Assembly (NCBI GenBank): GCA_003255025.1
Contig: QANY01002360.1
Coordinates: 558,001-622,000 of the forward strand
Origin: Datisca glomerata
Taxonomy: Eukaryota; Streptophyta; Magnoliopsida; Cucurbitales; Datiscaceae
Reading direction: 5' to 3'
Length of the DNA stretch: 64,000 nucleotides
In this document: piece after piece, positions 46,081 to 58,379 of the stretch
How the letters are laid out: every line of letters begins with the position of its first letter
How positions within the stretch are numbered: position 1 is the stretch's first letter
The notes under the pieces: generated by a model
What the model was told of the DNA's origin: nothing
Databases searched by the model: none
The model's input: the letters and a program-made list of their open reading frames with translations, nothing else
Position numbers and translations under genes: made by a program

Positions 46081-46711
46081 CAATAAGTTACGTTGACATA
46101 TAAAATAGTATGTAATTATATAGTATATAATCTTATACTTTGGGTAAATAGTAATATACTATATAACAAATTTTAAGCACGAGAAATCTGTAAAATATAG
46201 AAAATACAATGGTTTGCCTCTAGAAAACAGAGAAAAATATAGGGACAAACTGCTAACTCGTAAAATAGGTATACTAAGTCGGTTTCATGAAAAAAAACTC
46301 AGAAAAACTCATAACAATCCAAATCTCAGAAAAATCAAGCATGAACTTTAGATCACGCCTAAATCGCAAGCACAAAAACTTGCACGTAATATACTATTAT
46401 ATAAAAAAAATGAAAGCTGAAATTTTAATTTACAATCCTGATTTTTTTTGAACGGTGCGTTGTTAGATGTAGATTCACGTCAATTTGCTTCGATTTAGTT
46501 TTGTGATGAAGATTTCGAAGATTTTCTCTTAGATCTTGAAGCGTCGCTGTGTGAGAGAATTATGGGCTAGGATTTAGATTCTTTGTTGAAATGAGACGTG
46601 AGGGAGGTATGCTTCCTTTTGTTAATAAGGATAATTTCGGCAGTTCACTATTATTATTAGATTTTCATGCTGAGTTCTAGTAAATTTGACCATTTGTGCA
46701 ATTTACTAATT
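45827..46711 (+). repeat. Flank of LINE B copy 2, duplicate of 31051-31841
   Basis: It aligns with the flank of LINE B copy 1 up to 'atttgtgca' (46695-46703). Here the sequence continues into unrelated AT-rich DNA, whereas in copy 1 it jumps into the WDR6-like gene. Confidence 0.83.
46025..46082. repeat. (AAT)n microsatellite
   Basis: About 18 AAT units lie in the LINE B flank. The matching place in copy 1 (31205-31225) has only a short 'aataacaatcaat' stretch. Confidence 0.95.
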
Positions 46712-47658
46712 TTTGGACCATTCTCTCATTTATTTTTCTATAATGGGTTAGTTCTCTAATTGAGCCTATCCTTAGTAGTTTTCTACACTAATAAAGTTAA
46801 ATCGAGGATTTTAACATCATGTGACATAACCTAGGTAACTGTTTATATCTAAGAGGTTTAGAATCTGAAATTTTGAGTAGAGCAAATCTCTAACTCTAAA
46901 GTCTTCACCACAGGTTAATCGCTTGGATTACATTCTATGTGTCCTCGTAAAACAATCCTTAAATCGTTAGAATTTTTTTTGCTAATGAGTAAAGAGTTAC
47001 ACCGTTATAATATGATAATAGATATGATGAAGATCACTTATACATTTTGCAATATAGTTTATTTTTATATAGTAAATTGAACGTTCAAAATTTTATTGAA
47101 AATCTTAATCAGACCATAAAATGAATTAGATGACAATGTTTTGACTCCCTCAAATAAATCGTATTTCGACATTTAGAATAGAGGAATATGCATTTTCAAT
47201 TCTTGTGGTCGGTTTGTCAAAGAAAGGAAGAATAAATAATAAATTACTTGTGGTTAGCGGTGGATAAATTGATTAAAAAAAACTATGCATGTTTAATTTG
47301 GTTTTTTGTTTGGTCAAAGGTTAATTTGGAATTCTTAGTCTTGGTATTTTATTGCGTATGAGGAATGAGTTCCCCGACATACCTTCACATTTGACCATGA
47401 CACTCAAAGTTGGCTGCAGACTAGTTCCAGCAGCTTAGTTACTGTCACTTAATATTGTTTTTGACTCTAAAACACACTTAGTCCCTCTAATTTGATCTTA
47501 ATTAGTTTTAATTTAATTCCTCAGTTTATATTATCTGAATTTTATCTATATGCTTTCAAAGTCATTTCAATCTCATCCTTATGTCCATATTCACAAATGA
47601 AATTTGAATAATTATCTTATAAATTATGTCATATTATCAAAATTAACTACCAAATTAT
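46712..47658. other. AT-rich intergenic DNA
   Basis: I find no gene or recognisable element. Confidence 0.45.
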
Positions 47659-47713
47659 GGGGGGGGGGGGGGGGGGNNNNNNNNNNNNNNNNGGTGGGGG
47701 GGGGGGGGGGGAG
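47659..47713. other. Poly-G tract with a 16-base N gap
   Basis: G runs flank the Ns at 47677-47692. Long G homopolymers around a small gap suggest a sequencing or assembly artefact, or a true G tract that could not be resolved. Confidence 0.95.
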
Positions 47714-48203
47714 GGGTATAGAAATGAATCAGCTGTCCATTTTTTTGTATACTTTAATATAAAAATGTAGAAGTGGAGAAAATATCTTTTGACAATATTA
47801 TCCTTAACTATTTTTGAAATTCTCTACATTATTGTTAAACTCAAAATTAAACATACAAAAGCATATGAAGATTTTTTCAAACATTTTGTTTAAATTATTA
47901 TCTTTAAAGACGTTTTCTCTTCATTATTACTATTTCAAATATAAAAAAGATAAATTATAAAAAAAATATTATTCTCACATTAACTCAGTTTACGTAGCTA
48001 TTTAATTTAGGTAGCATGATTTACAAGACTATCTTAAACTAAATGGAAAAAATTAATATTAAGCACACTAAGCTAATCTCTTTTTCTGTAAATAATTTAT
48101 TTTAAATTTGACTCCAATTATTTTTTTCATATCATTTTTATGTCATTGTATACCTCCATGTAGACAAAATCTGTGAATGGATAAAATATCATAAGTCGAG
48201 ATG

Positions 48204-48230
48204 CGTGCAACGCACGTGATGTTTTACTAG
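48204..48230 (+). mobile_element. Helitron 3' terminus
   Basis: A hairpin CGTGC-AAC-GCACG (48204-48216) is followed by ten bases and CTAG (48227-48230), then T. This is the canonical Helitron 3' end. The 5' end of the element is not certain; it may lie near or beyond the N gap. Confidence 0.7.
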
Positions 48231-48930
48231 TAATATAATACTAAAAGTGGTCAGGAGATGATAATTATTTTTTTGACAATTTTGTTAGTTTATTATTGAT
48301 ATATACAAAAAATAACCTTCTAATTTGCACGTGTCATAATAATTGGCACTTTTAAAATTATAATAAATTGATCAACGTATGCACTGATTTTTATATTCGT
48401 TCACTTATTTAATGAATTTGAAAAAAAATATCAAGTAATTAAAAAATTTAATGTTAATCTTAATTTGATAACTTTGAATGAATTGTGACAAGTTATCTAA
48501 AAATATATAGAGAACACTATCTACAAGTTTCTACTTATTTTTTTAGTAAAGAGAAAAAGTGAATTGCCTCTATAAAATATAATTAAACTATAACATACTT
48601 TTAAAAATTCTAGTTATACTATATTTTATGTGTTAGTATAATTAACATGTTACATATAATTTTGCAAATTGAAACTTTATGATCAAATTGAGATAAATGG
48701 ATTCATGGACCAAATAGATATATTACTAAGGGTACCAAATTGAAAAATAAAATTAAGGCCATGGCTCAATCAGGAATAATTAGAATCTAATTAGATGTGT
48801 CTGCCATCCTATAAACTTTATTCATTAACATAAAATATACTCTTCTATGAAATCAGCACAAATCTAAACCGTTAGGTTCAATACTGAATGTTTGAAAGAT
48901 CAAATATTGATCATAGGTTAAAACAATGTC

Positions 48931-49346
48931 AAATCCAAAGTTTGTCTTCTACTTCAATTAAAGATTAATATATAAATTATAGCGAAATTTAGCAATAATC
49001 TGAATATAAATTTAACAATGGTGGTTAAAAATAGGAAAAGGCCACCATGATGTACTCGGACTTTTTTCTATTAATAGAATATGTTTTAATTGATAAGAAA
49101 AATTATAGATTAATGTTTCTGACATAAAATTTCTCATCAAGATAAATATTTTTATTGATTTGTGAGGAAATCACTTAATTATTAAGTAGAAGAGTAGGGG
49201 AGAAAGGAAGCAGCTAGCAATTAGCAGATGAGAAAAAAGTAAGGAAATGGGGATTATTGGCTTAACACAAATCGTCCATTAAGGAGGCTGCAAAGAAGCA
49301 ATTAGACACAATAGAACACAGTTCAACTTTGAAAACCTTCAACTTG
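48931..49346 (+). repeat. Peroxidase upstream segment, duplicated at 51880-52740
   Basis: Phrases such as 'aaagtttgtcttctact.caattaaag', 'gttaaaaataggaaaaggcc' and 'gagaaaggaagcagctagcaatt' occur in the same order in both places. The segment ends about 205 bases before the peroxidase start. Confidence 0.85.
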
Positions 49347-49480
49347 AAATAATTAATCTAATAGTAATTAGTAAGACCCAGCTTGCTAGCTGCTGCTAAT
49401 TTTTTACTTGCTTTCGTTTGGTGCAAGAATAAACCAACTCTCCAACCTCTCTTTTTGACAATCGATCTTCTTTTTTCTCA

Positions 49481-49488
49481 TATAAATA
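49481..49488 (+). promoter_or_regulatory. TATA box of the peroxidase gene
   Basis: The sequence TATAAATA lies 70 bases before the ATG, followed by a pyrimidine-rich leader. Confidence 0.8.
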
Positions 49489-49551
49489 CCCTATCAGGTT
49501 CACCCTTTTAATTATCTCCATTCCTCCATCTCTGTTTCTCTCTCTAGCGTA

Positions 49552-50682
49552 ATGGGTTGTAATGATAGCAGCAGCAGCAGCAGCTATAGGTTCCAATTTA
49601 GTTCGATGTTTTCTTGCATGATTTTCTTGATATTGGCTACTACTTTAGCTTCCGCAAATTTAAAAGTGGGATTCTACAAATCAACATGTCCATCTGCTGA
49701 AGAAATCGTGAAAAAGGCTGTTGACAAATTTGTGTCTCGCAATCCAGGCATTGGTGCTGGTCTCATTCGAATGCATTTCCACGACTGTTTTGTCAGGGTA
49801 CATGTGTTTAATTCTCTAGCTCACATTTAAGTTTTTAACGGTTTTTTTCTCTCGCTAGCTAGTTCCTATTTTTTTTTTCATGAAAATTAATAATTTTGAA
49901 TTGTGTTTCAGGGTTGTGATGCTTCGGTTCTGTTGAAATCAACTCCAGGAAATCCAGCAGAGAGGGAACATATAGCCAATAATCCAAGCTTAAGAGGCTT
50001 TGAAGTGATTGATGAAGCAAAGGAACAAATTGAGGCCAGATGTCCCAAAACTGTGTCGTGTGCAGACGTTCTCACGTTTGCTGCCCGAGATAGTGCTAAT
50101 AAACTTGGAGGCATAAACTATGTTGTGCCAGCCGGTCGTAGGGACGGGCGCGTATCAATCATGGTAGAAGTAGGTGAAAATCTACCGCCTCCATTTTTCA
50201 ACACTCAACAACTCATAGATAACTTTGCACGTAAAGGACTAACCGTGGATGAGATGGTGACTCTATCAGGAGCACACTCTATTGGTGTCTCACATTGCTC
50301 TTCATTCGCCACCCGTCTGTACTCTTTCAACGCTACTCATCCTCAAGACCCTTCAATGGATCCTGCTTATGTCTCGTTTTTGAAGAAAAGGTGTCCACCA
50401 GGTAATGGGGGTGGCAATGACCCATCTGTGGCCCTTGATTTTGCAACTCCTAATCGATTGGATAATAAGTACTATTCTGAATTAAAGACCCATCGAGGAC
50501 TATTAACTTCTGATCAAACACTATTGAGCGGCCCTTCAACTTCAAAGATGGTGTTGAAAAATGCAAAAAATAGTTCTAAATGGATTAAGAAGTTTGCAAA
50601 AGCAATGGTGCGGATGAGTTCCATTGATGTACTCACCGGTTCACAGGGCGAGATCAGAAGACATTGCAGTATCGTGAATTAA
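49552..50682 (+). CDS. Class III secretory peroxidase
   Basis: Two exons (49552-49797 and 49912-50682; GT-AG intron of 114 bases) encode 338 residues, within the usual size of the family. A signal peptide (about residues 1-35, hydrophobic [10 protein letters not shown]) sends it to the secretory pathway and cell wall, where it would oxidise phenolics with H2O2. Visible motifs are the first Cys (C46), the distal haem site with R73 and catalytic H77 in RMHFHDCF, 'GCDASVLL' (C84 pairing with C79), and the proximal haem ligand H204 in '[14 protein letters not shown]'. The Ser run near the N-terminus comes from an AGC repeat. The intron sits at the conserved first position, right after HDCFVR, but the other two introns common in this family are absent. 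All key residues are present. Confidence 0.96.
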
Positions 50683-50854
50683 TTGAGATGAACTCGTTAA
50701 TTTCTTTTTCAGTTTACACCTAAAGATTGATTTCATTCATTTATTTGTTATACTGTTTGAGTATTGTTGCAAAATGGGATTAATCCCATTTAGGGTAAAT
50801 CCAATCCCGAGTATTTGTTGTACCGGAAGTTGTAAAAAACAAGTTTAAACTAAG

Positions 50855-50862
50855 TCAATAAA
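50855..50862 (+). promoter_or_regulatory. Possible polyadenylation signal of the peroxidase
   Basis: An AATAAA-type signal lies about 175 bases after the stop codon. Confidence 0.5.
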
Positions 50863-50869
50863 AAAAAGA

Positions 50870-51879
50870 CAATTTAATAATGAGTCATTTTATATAATTT
50901 CTTAATTATAATTTACAAATATTAAAACTAAATCTCAATAGGTTTGAAAATTGAATGATCAATGACAGTTTTAGAACTAATAAAATATCATATACGTACA
51001 TAATAAATAAATATTAATTATTAATGTGTGACTTGAATAATTGTTTAGTAATACTTAATATAATTTTTGTTTTTAATTATATATTATGTATCATCATTTG
51101 TTAGAATATTTATTAATTACACTTTATTTAACGTAATAAACTGTATAACTTAAATTAAGAAGATACCATGGTGAGTCACAGCTTCCCTCTTGTCAAAATT
51201 CAATGGGGTGAATAAAATAAATAAGCTTTTTTTTTTATTCAGGGCAAAGCAAAGCCAAATTCAATCAAGGAAATTAGTCTCCCTTCTCCCATGCCAAGTC
51301 ACAAGCAATGGCTCAGAAAGCACAGACCAGCCACATGCAGAAAAACTTACACGTGTGATTTTAGCCAGGGACTTGACCACGTTATACTCTACTAACACGT
51401 GTATGTCTCCTTAATAAAATACATAAAAAATGTAAAAAAAAATTAAATATAATTTTATTAGTTAAATACATTATCAAAAAACTCTAGAATTGAAACAACT
51501 ATATGAATTGTTTATATAATTGGAAGAAACCCAATTTTAAGGACTTCATTGAAGCTGAATGTTTAATTGAAATTATGCGCGTGCTTATATATTCATATTG
51601 AAAGCTTCTTGACTATCCCTCAAAGTTTTGTTTTTTAATTTTCGTTACCCTCAATTAAATGAATCGTTTATTGTTTTAAATAACATTCAAAGCAATAATC
51701 TACAAAACCCAAATCTTGCTAAAAAATCTATAATGGCCAAGGATATAAAAAGAAGTCTATTTGGTACAAAATAATTAATTAATCCTGTACATATTTCGTG
51801 ATATATTTGATTGAAAATAAATAAAGAAAAATGTCATATATAACACTGTATATTTTAGTGGGCTTTCGAGTTTTGCAGT
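50870..51879. other. AT-rich DNA downstream of the peroxidase
   Basis: There is no supported gene; a 74-codon open stretch at 51190-51414 has no recognised features. Confidence 0.45.
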
Positions 51880-52850
51880 TAAAAACAATGTTAAATTAAA
51901 GTTTGTCTTCTACTGCAATTAAAGATGAATATATAAATTATATCGAAATTTAACAATATTAGAGTATGAATTGTTTTTGTAGTTCTTAGTTTTCCTATAA
52001 ATATTGTAGGCTTAATCGAAAATTAGAAGTTGGCGGTTAAAAATAGGAAAAGGCCACCATGATGTGCTTGGACCTTTTTTTTTTCCTATTATTATAATGT
52101 ATTTTAATTGAAAAAAAATTATTTGATGTTTCTGACATAAAATTTCTCACTATGATATATATATTTGTATTGATTTGTGATATATCACTTAGTTATTAAG
52201 ACTTTGATCAGTGTAGAAATATATATATTTTTGGAACTTATATATGATGAAGCTTCACGTCGAAGCTGGTTAATAAGATTATTCAAGTAAAACTTCACAC
52301 ACAAGCTAAACTATCTGAGATTAATGAGAAATCAAATAATTAGTAAATGCATGCCAAATGAAAAAAAATTCAAAGTAGAAGAGTGGGGGAGAAAGGAAGC
52401 AGCTAGCAATTATTTATTTTATTTTACTTGTTAAAAAGAATGGCTATTATTCTAGAGATATGCAATGTGTGATATTACAATTCTGTGATAGTCAAATAGG
52501 AAAACTGTCTAACTAAATACACTCTAAACCCTCAAAACTCAACCTGGCTAATTTATGAGCTATAACATTATGCTTTCTAGGTACATGGAAAAAAGACGAT
52601 TTAAATAAACTTTTAAAACATAAAATATCCGAAATTACTGCATCACTTCCCGTGTCTAGGCTAGAAGCTTCCATTAAGGAGTGCAAAGAAGCAATTAGAC
52701 ACAAAAGAACAGTTCAGCTTTGAAAAGCTTCAACTTGAAAGAGTGATTAGACACAAAAGATTGATTTCATTCGAATGAATTCATTTATTTGTTTACTGTT
52801 TGAGTATTCTTGCAAAGTGTAAATCCCATATTCTTAATGTCTAAATGTTT
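51880..52850 (+). pseudogene. Remnant of a duplicated peroxidase locus without its coding region
   Basis: 51880-52740 repeats the peroxidase upstream DNA (48931-49346). 52757-52850 repeats the peroxidase 3' UTR ('gattgatttcattc', 'actgtttgagtatt.ttgcaaa', from 50725). The promoter-proximal DNA, both exons and the intron are missing between the two. A short LINE fragment (52443-52690) is inserted in the upstream part. The join carries a duplicated 'gattagacacaaaaga' filler. Confidence 0.8.
52443..52690 (-). mobile_element. LINE 3' fragment (RNase H tail)
   Basis: The - strand encodes the end of a plant LINE RNase H: 'SDAVISDILCFKSLFKSSFFHVPRKHNVIAHKLARL', then 'QNCNITHCISLE'. It resembles, but is not the same copy as, the RNase H of LINE A at 53188-53496. 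Confidence 0.8.
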
Positions 52851-52856
52851 GGGTCT

Positions 52857-55800
52857 TTTTTTTTGTCAAAAGAAATGGGGTGTACAAAAAACACCCCATA
52901 AGTAAGCCCTTCATTAATAAAATAGAATATTATAAACTGCAAAGGGCATACCCCAGGAAATATAGACCAAAAATAAAAAGAAAAAATGATTAGGATTAGA
53001 AAATCAAGAAGTGCACCGGGACATCCCAGCTAGGCTGGCACCTCCTTAGTACCCTTATCATCTAACCTGCACCCAACCGACCAAACCCCCTAGCTAGCCT
53101 CATTAAAACCTTTAACTGGAAAAAACCCCAAAGGGGAAAAGTCAGAGAAAGAAAAAAGAGTACTAGCCACTAAAGACGAGACATATATTAACAGGATAGG
53201 TAAGAAGCAATATTACACTCCCTAGACAACCAAAGCGGCATATTGTCTACCCAAACCTGACATAACCCATCTCTACCCAATCTAGCAAACTTATGTGTAA
53301 TCTGATTTTCATTCCTAGAAACATGCTTAAATGACAGGCGATAAAATTCCTTCAAGTAAATAACATCAGAAATAATAGCATCACTAGTAGAATCTTTGCT
53401 ACGCATCTCTAAAATGAATTTGATCAATTCAAGAGAGTCACATCTAATCTCAATTTCCACACCTTGGTCAAAGCCGCCTTTGTTAAGACCCCCCACATGA
53501 CAACTTTAGCCTCAATAGAGAAAGGATCCCTGCATGAAGGAGAATTAGAGCATCCAACTCTTATGATGAAACCTGAATTATCCATAGATAAGAATCCCAA
53601 ACCAACAACATCATTGACCTATGAGGTGTCTGTCCAAAGCACGATTTTCCTATTAACCACATCCTCATAATGTCTCCTTAAATCATTAATAGCGTCCAAA
53701 GGTGAAGTAGACATCCCTCTGAATCAAGCAGTATTCTGATATTTCCAGATGCGCCAAATCCCTAGAACAAACCAACGTAAACATGCTTCTTCATCCGAAT
53801 GATCTTTTAACAACAAAATGGTCGATGCGGAAAGACAAGGGGATTGCAAACCAAAAGGCACGACTAAATTCACACCTGAAGAAAACATGAAGACCATGTT
53901 CTTGCTCCATGCCACAGAAGGAGCAACAATCAGAAATATTCACGCCTTTTTTAACAAGGTTATTCTTCAAGGCCAAAATTTTTTCGGAACATCTCCATAA
54001 AAATCCTTTATTTTGGGAGGGATTCTAAGTCTCCAGATTTTTTTTTCCAATGAATAGATTCGTCTGAAGGGCAGCTAGAAACTCCATACACCATCGAACG
54101 CCTGAGATTCCCGTTCTGATGTAGATTAAGGGCAACTTTATAACCAGATTTAACCGAATACTCCCCACCCCTAGTGTAGAACCAGATAAGCTTATCCTCG
54201 TGCGTGAAAGAACTAAGATGAATTGACTGAATAGCTTCAACATCTTCCTTATAGAAATAGTCATCAAACATCTGTTTGTTCCAAGTACCATTTGAGCCAA
54301 TAAGAGCTTCAACGGTAGACCAATTCTGATTAGGTGGGGAACAAACCTTAAAAAGCACTAGTCTAGGGATTCACAAATCCTTCTAGATATCCACCCTTTT
54401 CCCATTAGTAATCTTCTAGAAATGACCATAATTGAGAATTTTCCTACCCTCCAAAAGACTACGCCATCCCCACGAGGGACGATAGCCAATTTTAGCATTC
54501 AAAAAATCACTATTCCGATAATATTTAGCTTTCAAAAATTTGACTAAAGGGGAGTCTAGATCTTTAATAATTCTCCAATCTTGTTTAGCAAGCATCGAAA
54601 GATTGAAACAATGAAGATATTTAAAAGATTTACCTCCAGTATCCCTACTATTAGTAAGTTTACTCTAGGAGGCCCAAGAAATACCCGCTCTATCAGAAGA
54701 TGCACCCCACCAAAACTTACCAAGTCTGATGCAGAGGTCATCAATTAAAGATAAAGGTAATTTAAAGTAGGATATAGCATAAATTGGAATCGCCTATGCA
54801 ATAGCTTTAATCATGATCTCCCGACCCGCTGCAGAAAGCCACCTCTCAGCCCAACCGTTAACTTTAATCAGAATTTTATCCTTGATATCATTGAAAAACT
54901 CCTGTTTAGATAAACAAATTGGTTTCTAGACCCAGATATTTCCCTAGATTACTACTGATCTCCATCCAGAGAATACTAGTGAGCAATTTTTGATCTGTTG
55001 TCTACACATTAGAACTAAAAACAATATTACTTTTATGAAAATCAATGACTTGACCTGAAACTGAGTCATAGATTGCCAAGAAAGCCTTAATCTGCCTAAA
55101 TTCAATTTCTGACGCTTTGCAAAATAAAAGACTGTCATCGGCAAAGAAAAGATGAGACATCGACGGACCATTTCTAGAGGCTTTGAAACCATGTATGGTT
55201 CCCTACACATCATCAGCAATCAAGAGCAAAGAGAGCACTTTCGAGCATAGGATAAAAAGATAGGGTGATAAAGGGTCCCCTGCCGAATACCTCTTTCCAG
55301 GTAGACAATGCCAGAAATGTCACCGTTAACAATGACACTGAAAGATATTGTGGAAAAGCAAAGATAAATCCATATGCACCAAGTATCAGGAAAACCCATA
55401 CATCACATGACAACAATAACAAAGTCTCATTCCACCAGATCATAAGCTTTAGAGATATCAAGTTTAATAACAGCCTTTCTACTCCCTTTATTCCTCCTAA
55501 TTCTGAGAGAATGCATGATCTCATGAGCAATAAGAATATTGTCACCAATATTCCTCCCCTGAATGAAAGCACTTTGGGATTTACTAACTAATTTATTAAT
55601 AACATTCCTCAACCTATTAGTAAGAATATTAGATATAATTTTATACAACACATTGCACAAACTAATATGATGAAGATCTTTCATACTCTACAGGCTTTTA
55701 ATTTTAGGGATGGGGGTAATAAAAGTATAATTGATATCCCTAGGCATGTCAAAATTATCAAAAAATTCTTAACAAGATGCCAAATATCATCACGTAACAA

Positions 55801-56362
55801 CCCATCATGTTGTTTGTAGAAAACCATCAGGGCCAGGTGCCTTCAAATCCCCAATGTCCTTCACCGCCCTATCCATCTCCCAATCCTCCACAGTTTGCAC
55901 AAGATGGGCCGCATCAAGATCATCCAGTCTACTAGAAAGAATACTAAGGGCTGGTCCAAAGTCCTTCGGCTTAGACGAGCTAAAAAGATCAATAAAATAC
56001 CTTTGGACCTCCTTCAAGATATCTTCATGTTTAACCACCCATCTGCCTTGTTGATCTCTCAGGCCATGTATCTTATTATGCCTCCTCCAACCTTGAACTT
56101 TGGCATGAAAAAACCTAGTGTTCTTATCCCCTTCTTGAAACCACTCCACCTTGGCTCTATCTCTACAATAAGTCTCTTCTTGGGCAAGAGTAGTCCCAAG
56201 TCTATGTTCAAGATCCTTGATATAGTTCAAGTCCACCTTATCCAAAGGTTGGGAGTAAAGATCTTTCAACTGAGTCTCAACTTACTGGCTAAATTTTTTG
56301 AATTAGCTAGTGACTCTTTTTTTCTCCATCTCAACAACCTTTATTAAATATTGTGAAGTTAT
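52857..56362 (-). mobile_element. LINE family A, 5' truncated, with intact 3' end
   Basis: On the - strand from 56362, the element begins in the linker after the endonuclease and covers RT (56269-55000), zf-RVT (54358-53724), RNase H (53700-53188), a 3' UTR and an A-rich tail (52866-52857). It aligns with 2105-4574. Its 5' edge abuts the LTR of copia 2 at about 56362. Stops and shifts are frequent. Confidence 0.9.
53188..56269 (-). pseudogene. LINE A ORF2 remnant (RT, zf-RVT, RNase H)
   Basis: Landmarks in order on the - strand are 'WFQEGDKNTRFFHAKVQGWRRHNKIHGL' (56269-55805), 'NVLYKIISNILTNRL' and 'LDISKAYDLVE' (55684-55427), the YxDD-type region near 55150 ('FLFADDSLLF' in a shifted frame), 'SVKSGYKVALNLH' (54358-54008), 'CCSFCGMEQEHGLHVFFRCEFSRAFWF' (53976-53791) and the RNase H end 'FKHVSRNENQITHKFARLGRDG' (53496-53188). 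No continuous frame remains. Confidence 0.87.
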
Positions 56363-56525
56363 TTACGTTGACAATAGTTCCAAGACTTGAGTAAATTATA
56401 AACGCACTTTAATTAATAGAAAAACTTTCATTTATTCATTAAATTCACTAATACAAAATGTTTGAGAAATAACTAAATACTCATAAAGAGTTATTACATC
56501 CTACTTTATGGACATAATTCCAACA
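56363..56525 (-). repeat. Truncated 3' LTR of copia 2
   Basis: It begins TGTTGGAATTATGTCC at 56525, next to the polypurine tract AAGTGGGAGGT (56526-56537). It lasts only about 160 bases before LINE A sequence takes over. Confidence 0.88.
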
Positions 56526-56539
56526 ACCTCCCACTTGAA

Positions 56540-57780
56540 CTAAAGTATGCATGTACAATCTCGCATCCCCATGCCCTGCAGATGTCCATCAAAGACATTA
56601 CCGGTTAAAGTCTTCATGAATGGATATGTCAGGTTGTTGACCATCAATATGTGTATTACTACAACAACTCTATGTTGAACAATCTATCTTATCAAGTGAT
56701 ACTTACGCTCAATGTGCTTGGATCTTTTGTGGCTCCTTGGTTCCTTCGAGATTGCTACATCCCCACTGTTATCGTAATAAAGTGTCATGGGTTTGTCAGC
56801 TTCTGGAAAAACTTTCAGAGTCTTCAAGAAATTTCTAAGCCATACAACCTCCTTAACAACTTTACAAGTTGTCACATATTCATGTTTCATGGTAGAATCA
56901 ACAATGCAAAATTGCTTGATACTTCTCCATATAACTGTTCCACCATTTAGGATGAACACTGATCATGAAATAGACCTCTTGGAGTCCTTATCAACTTTAA
57001 AAATTAGAATCTGTATACCCCTTCATATTCAAGTCACTACCTGAATACACAAGCATGTAATTTCTTATTCTCCCAAGATACTTAAGGATATGCTTGACGA
57101 TATTCTAATGCTTGATTCTAGGATTAGATTGGAAATAACTTACTATGGCTTCCTACAGTTGAGGCATAGGGTATCCTTCTCATGTCTTCCTCTTCTTGAG
57201 GAGTCTTGGGAGACTGCTCCTTGGAGAGACTTACTCCATGTCTAAAGGAACGAAATCACTTCTTATAGATTTACATACTGAAGCGATCCACACCTTACCA
57301 ATATAAGATGCTTGAAACAATGCTAGTTATCTGTTCTTCAGATCTTGGAAGATCTGAATACCTAGGATAAATTCAGTTTCTCCAAGATCCTTCATATCAA
57401 ATTGCTTTTCAAGAGAAATCTTGACAGCAGAAAATTTTCTTACATCATTTCCAATGAGTAGAACATCATCTACATACAAGACTAGAAAAACCACTTTCCC
57501 TTTGTCTATCATATTATACACACATGTTTCATTTACTAATTGTTAAAAATTAAAGTTCTTGATAGTTTTATCGAATCTAATATTTCATGACCGTGACACT
57601 TGCTTAAGTCTATAAAATGATCTTCAGCAGTTCGTAAAACTTTCCCACTTAGCCTTTCTCCATGAACCCGTCTAGTTGAGCCATATAAATGCGCTCTTCA
57701 AGATTGCCATTCAGAAAAGCAGTCTTGACGTCCATCTACTAGATTTCATAATTGAGGGCAGCAACAATGGACATGAGGAT
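56540..57780 (-). pseudogene. Copia 2 reverse transcriptase-RNase H remnant
   Basis: The - strand piece 57327-57521 has the catalytic 'VLYVDDVLLIGND' and 'QFDMKDLGETEFILGIQIFQD'. Further down are 'VKHILKYLGRIRNYMLVYSGSDL' and the RNase H part 'VIWRSIKQFCIVDST..EYVT' and 'KEPRSHKRSKHIERKYHLIR' (56684-56959). Many stops separate them. Confidence 0.88.
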
Positions 57781-58379
57781 TCAAATGGATTTAAGCATGG
57801 CTACCGACGAGAAGGTATTCTCATAGTCTATACCTCAATTTTAGGTGTAGCCCTTGGCTACTAGCCTAGCTTTTAATGTCTCCACATTCCCATCCAAACC
57901 TCTCTTTTTCTTATAGATCCATTTACACCCTATAGGTTTTACCAATTCGAGAGGATCTACAAATTTTTAGACTTTATTCGAATACATCAAATGTATCTCA
58001 ATGTTCATGGATTATTGCCATAGGTTTGCTTTAGGATTAGCCGTGGTCTGTGAGTAGGAGATAGGTTCATCATGATCCTTATCTGAGACTATTATTAAGG
58101 CATCTCAATAAGACATGTATCTGTCAGGCTGTCTCACAGCCCTCCACTACGTCCAAGCTCTGGCCCCAGCTATGGTTCTTCCATTATTGAATCAGAAATA
58201 GTTCCTAATTGGGGAGTCAATGTCCTCCTACTCAATAATTCCTCTAGCACAAGAGTGTTTCTTGGCTTCACACTTCTGATATAGTTATCTTCAAGAAAAT
58301 TTGCAATCGTGCTTACAAATATTTCCTTGTCTGTCGGACTATAAAAGACATACCCCTTCGTTCCTTTAGGATATCCTAC

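Noticed and set aside
45996..46096. Open frame ending in a long isoleucine run
   Set aside because: It is translation of the (AAT)n microsatellite in the LINE B flank, not a protein.
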